From assembly GCA_949077355.1 (NCBI GenBank), contig CARUQW010000011.1:18851-33222 (forward strand): a stretch of DNA of 14,372 nt, given 5' to 3'. The translations under genes were made by a program, and so were the position numbers. The stretch comes from an uncultured Clostridia bacterium (GTDB lineage Bacteria > Bacillota > Clostridia > TANB77 > CAG-508). Positions 12,414-14,372 of the stretch are shown piece after piece. Under the pieces are notes generated by a model. The model had not been told where the DNA came from and searched no databases. It was given only the letters and a program-made list of their open reading frames with translations. Position 1 is the stretch's first letter, and each line of letters opens with the position of its first letter.

Positions 12414-13325
12414 ATGTGGTTTTTATTAGTTTTACTTGTTATTATTTTAATAATAGCTGCTATGTCTATTAAAATCGTTAAACAATCTGAGGTATACATC
12501 ATCGAAAGATTAGGAAAATTTTATAAAGTAGCCGATGCTGGTCTTACCATTATTATTCCATTCTTCGATCATGTAAGAAGTGTTGTAAGTCTTAAACAAC
12601 AAACCATGGATGTTCCACCTCAAGGTGTTATTACAAAAGATAATGTTACGATTACAATTGATACCGTTGTATTCTATCAAATAACTGATCCAGCTAAAGC
12701 TGTATATGAAATTCAAAGTTTAAAAAAAGGTATTGAATATTTAGCAATTACCACGATTCGTGATATCATTGGTAAAATGGACTTAGATGAAACCTTTAGT
12801 TCAAGAGATGGTATTAATAATCAATTAAGAGTGGTTTTGGATGAAGCAACTGACCGATGGGGATGTAAAATTGACCGTGTAGAAATCAAGGATATTACTC
12901 CTCCTGCTGATATTAGAGATGCTATGGAAAAAGAAATGAATGCAGAAAGAAATAAAAGAGCTTTAATTCTAGAATCAGAAGCACAAAGACAATCTGCAAT
13001 CACGATTGCGGAAGGTAAAAAACAAGCTGCTATCTTAGAGGCTGAAGCTGATAAAGAAGCTAGAATTAGACGTGCTGCCGGTGAAGCACAAGCAATTAAA
13101 GAAGTGGCTGATGCAAAAGCAAAAGAAATTCAGATGATTTATGATGCCATGAAGAAGGCTGATCCTAATGATAAATTGGTTCAATTAAAATCTTTAGAAG
13201 CTCTAGAAGAAGTGGCAAAAGGAGATGCCAATAAAATTTTTATTCCTTTTGAAGCCACTGGCGCTTTAAGTTCATTAGGTGCCGTAAAAGAAGTTTTAAC
13301 AGATAAAAAAACAAATAAAAATTAA
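12414..13325 (+). CDS. SPFH/stomatin-prohibitin family membrane protein (QmcA type)
   Basis: The 303-residue protein has an N-terminal membrane anchor (about 2-18), then the SPFH/PHB domain: SEVYIIERLGKFYKVADAG, the strand pattern with QTMDVPPQGVITKDNV, and TITIDTVVFYQITDPAKAVYEI, which closely follow QmcA/stomatin. IKDITPPADIRDAMEKEMNAER leads into a long Ala/Glu-rich coiled coil (about 170-250) that drives oligomer formation. Family members form large membrane rings that organise lipid domains and bind membrane proteases. The ATG at 12414 was chosen because AAGGAGG lies eight bases upstream; an in-frame ATG 57 bases further upstream has no ribosome site. It follows nfeD by 79 bp, the usual NfeD-SPFH pairing. 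With the partner frameshifted, its normal assembly may be changed. Confidence 0.92.
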   Translation: MWFLLVLLVIILIIAAMSIKIVKQSEVYIIERLGKFYKVADAGLTIIIPFFDHVRSVVSLKQQTMDVPPQGVITKDNVTITIDTVVFYQITDPAKAVYEIQSLKKGIEYLAITTIRDIIGKMDLDETFSSRDGINNQLRVVLDEATDRWGCKIDRVEIKDITPPADIRDAMEKEMNAERNKRALILESEAQRQSAITIAEGKKQAAILEAEADKEARIRRAAGEAQAIKEVADAKAKEIQMIYDAMKKADPNDKLVQLKSLEALEEVAKGDANKIFIPFEATGALSSLGAVKEVLTDKKTNKN

Positions 13326-13337
13326 AACAAATTATGC

Positions 13338-13375
13338 TATAAAAGGATTTGGAAATTTTTTCAAATCCTTTTATA
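13338..13375 (+). terminator. Hairpin after the SPFH gene, weak terminator or mRNA-processing structure
   Basis: A 14-bp perfect stem (TATAAAAGGATTTG / CAAATCCTTTTATA) with a 10-base U-rich loop. The U-rich part is inside the stem and what follows (TGGAATATAAAGG) is not a U-run, so termination may be partial. The left arm also contains TGCTATAAA, a possible extended -10 for the next gene, so this gap may hold both an attenuating structure and a promoter. Confidence 0.5.
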
Positions 13376-13399
13376 TGGAATATAAAGGGAAAATAAAAA

Positions 13400-14002
13400 A
13401 TGGAAAAATTAAAAGAAAAAATAAATAAAGTAAAGCAAGATAATAAATTTGTTAATTTTATATTAAATGGCAAGAATCTAGCAATTATTATATTGTGTTT
13501 TTTACTTTTTTGTGCTTTTTGTAGCTATCCTAATCCTATTGATATAACAGAATATGAAAATAAAATTGAAACATTAAATTCACAGGTTACAGAATTAAAT
13601 AAAAAATTACAAGATACACAAGAAAAATTACAAGAAACTCAAAATGAAAATGATTCTTTAAAATCTGAAAAGAAAGAAATCGAAGAAGAAAAGGAAAAAC
13701 TTGAAAATGAAAAATTAAATTTAGAAACAGAAAAAGAAAATTTAAATAAAGAAATAGAAGAATTGAAAATCTCAAAAGCAAAAAAAGAAGCGACCAAAAC
13801 TACTATTTCTTCTAGCTCTCATACTCAAGCTCAAACTCAATCGACCTCTTCTACTACTAATTCGCAAACCGTATGGATTGGAAACACTGGTAACAAATAT
13901 CATAGGCAAACTTGCGGAACTTTAAAAGGTAAAGGGCATTCTATAACTTTACAACAAGCTCAATCTCAAGGTAGACAAGCCTGTAAAGTGTGTAAACCTT
14001 AA
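13400..14002 (+). CDS. Membrane-anchored coiled-coil protein with C-terminal Ada-like Cys domain
   Basis: The 200-residue protein has a charged N terminus, one membrane segment (about 26-41, with CFLLFCAFC), a long heptad-like Glu/Lys coiled coil (about 50-130), a Ser/Thr/Gln linker (133-157) and a compact C-terminal domain (158-200): VWIGNTGNKYHRQTC, then AQSQGRQACKVCKP. That last block is the small metal-binding-type fold seen at the C terminus of many Gram-positive surface or nuclease proteins and resembling the Ada Cys domain; Cys172, Cys195 and Cys198, with a His, are the likely ligands. AAAGGGA lies nine bases upstream of the ATG. With a single N-terminal anchor the Cys domain is probably outside the cell, reaching away on the coiled coil. 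It follows the SPFH gene and ends at a strong terminator. The function is unknown. Confidence 0.78.
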   Translation: MEKLKEKINKVKQDNKFVNFILNGKNLAIIILCFLLFCAFCSYPNPIDITEYENKIETLNSQVTELNKKLQDTQEKLQETQNENDSLKSEKKEIEEEKEKLENEKLNLETEKENLNKEIEELKISKAKKEATKTTISSSSHTQAQTQSTSSTTNSQTVWIGNTGNKYHRQTCGTLKGKGHSITLQQAQSQGRQACKVCKP

Positions 14003-14012
14003 GTGGTCAAAG

Positions 14013-14055
14013 CGTGGACAAAACCGTATTTTGGTAATTGTCCACGTTTCTTTTT
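14013..14055 (+). terminator. Strong intrinsic terminator ending the nfeD-SPFH-coiled-coil unit
   Basis: CGTGGACAA / TTGTCCACG (9 bp) with an extra inner ACC/GGT, followed by TTTCTTTTT. The minus-strand reading lacks a U-run, so it serves the plus strand only. Confidence 0.88.
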
Positions 14056-14092
14056 ATCTTATCCACTTTTTCTTAAAAGCTAGTCGTATCAA

Positions 14093-14372
14093 TTATTTCA
14101 TAGCTTCTTCTACTGCTACAGCAACTGCAACTGATGCACCAACCATTGGGTTGTTACCCATTCCGATTAATCCCATCATTTCAACATGTGCTGGAACTGA
14201 TGATGAGCCTGCAAATTGTGCATCTGAATGCATTCTTCCCATAGTATCTGTCATACCATAAGAAGCTGGTCCAGCTGCCATATTATCTGGATGAAGTGTT
14301 CTTCCTGTTCCCCCACCTGATGCAACTGAAAAATATTTTCTATTTTCTGCTAATCTTTCTTTTTTATAGGTA
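14093..14372 (-). CDS. GGGtGRT-family protein, C-terminal part (5' end off the window)
   Basis: The frame stays open to the window edge and gives about 92 C-terminal residues. It contains the family signature VASGGGTGRTLHPDNMAAGP, then SYGMTDTMGRMHSDAQF and GMGNNPMVGASVAVAVAVEEAMK at the end. The GGGtGRT proteins are a conserved, functionally uncharacterised family of about 330 residues found mainly in anaerobic bacteria. The motif is glycine-rich, and the conserved His, Asp and Asn residues suggest a ligand or metal site, but no activity is established to my knowledge. It is convergent with the coiled-coil gene across about 90 bp. Start, promoter and upstream neighbours are outside the window. 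Confidence 0.88.
   Translation of the reverse strand, partial: TYKKERLAENRKYFSVASGGGTGRTLHPDNMAAGPASYGMTDTMGRMHSDAQFAGSSSVPAHVEMMGLIGMGNNPMVGASVAVAVAVEEAMK

Noticed and set aside
14001..14022. GGTCAAA followed by GGACAAA, resembling a CtsR box
   Set aside because: The second heptad does not match and the three-base spacing pattern is wrong; the segment is part of the terminator of the coiled-coil gene.
14093..14281. 62-residue protein starting at an internal Met
   Set aside because: The frame stays open to the window edge and the GGGTGRT motif lies upstream of that Met, so it is part of a longer protein.

Overview
The window is AT-rich DNA with strong AGGAGG-type ribosome binding sites, tight operons and housekeeping genes typical of low-GC Gram-positive anaerobes. 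These include ctsR-mcsA-mcsB-clpC, MEP-pathway dxs, ylmH and a GGGtGRT-family gene. This fits Bacillota, most likely Clostridia; I cannot name the species from the sequence alone. TGA is used as a stop, so the genetic code looks standard.

Layout, left to right. (1) Positions 1-2491, minus strand: dxs followed by ylmH (cut by the window edge), with a clear promoter in front of dxs. (2) Positions 2511-5875, minus strand: a compact five-gene operon encoding a small XRE regulator, a NUDIX hydrolase, a radical SAM protein, a MoaA-like radical SAM protein and a small protein that looks ATP-grasp/PEP-synthase-like. The last genes overlap by 1 and 4 bases, and the operon has its own promoter and terminator. 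It looks like an uncharacterised biosynthetic or modification cassette. (3) Positions 5897-6264: a divergent, monocistronic XRE regulator with its own promoter and terminator; the two regulators share a 175-bp control region. (4) Positions 6368-11522, minus strand: the class III heat-shock operon ctsR-mcsA-mcsB-clpC, with two consensus CtsR operators flanking the ctsR promoter. It carries two insertions: a 109-bp nested palindrome between ctsR and mcsA, and an opposite-strand gene for a 61-residue hydrophobic protein between mcsB and clpC. (5) Positions 11524-11724: a small charged protein of unknown function upstream of ctsR. (6) Positions 11861-14055, plus strand: an nfeD-like gene broken by a one-base frameshift, an SPFH/stomatin-family gene, and a membrane-anchored coiled-coil protein with a C-terminal Ada-like Cys domain, ending in a strong terminator. 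(7) Positions 14093-14372, minus strand: the 3' end of a GGGtGRT-family gene.

How the genes work together. CtsR represses the operon that contains it; McsA and McsB (protein arginine kinase) inactivate CtsR and mark proteins for ClpC, which keeps a ClpP-docking loop. NfeD and SPFH proteins normally form a membrane pair, but here the NfeD partner appears to have lost its soluble domain. The most interesting parts are the radical SAM/NUDIX cassette and the small opposite-strand gene inside the clp operon. In the small gene's transcript, the Shine-Dalgarno region can pair over 13 bp (one bulge) with its own terminator region, as in translationally locked type I toxin mRNAs.
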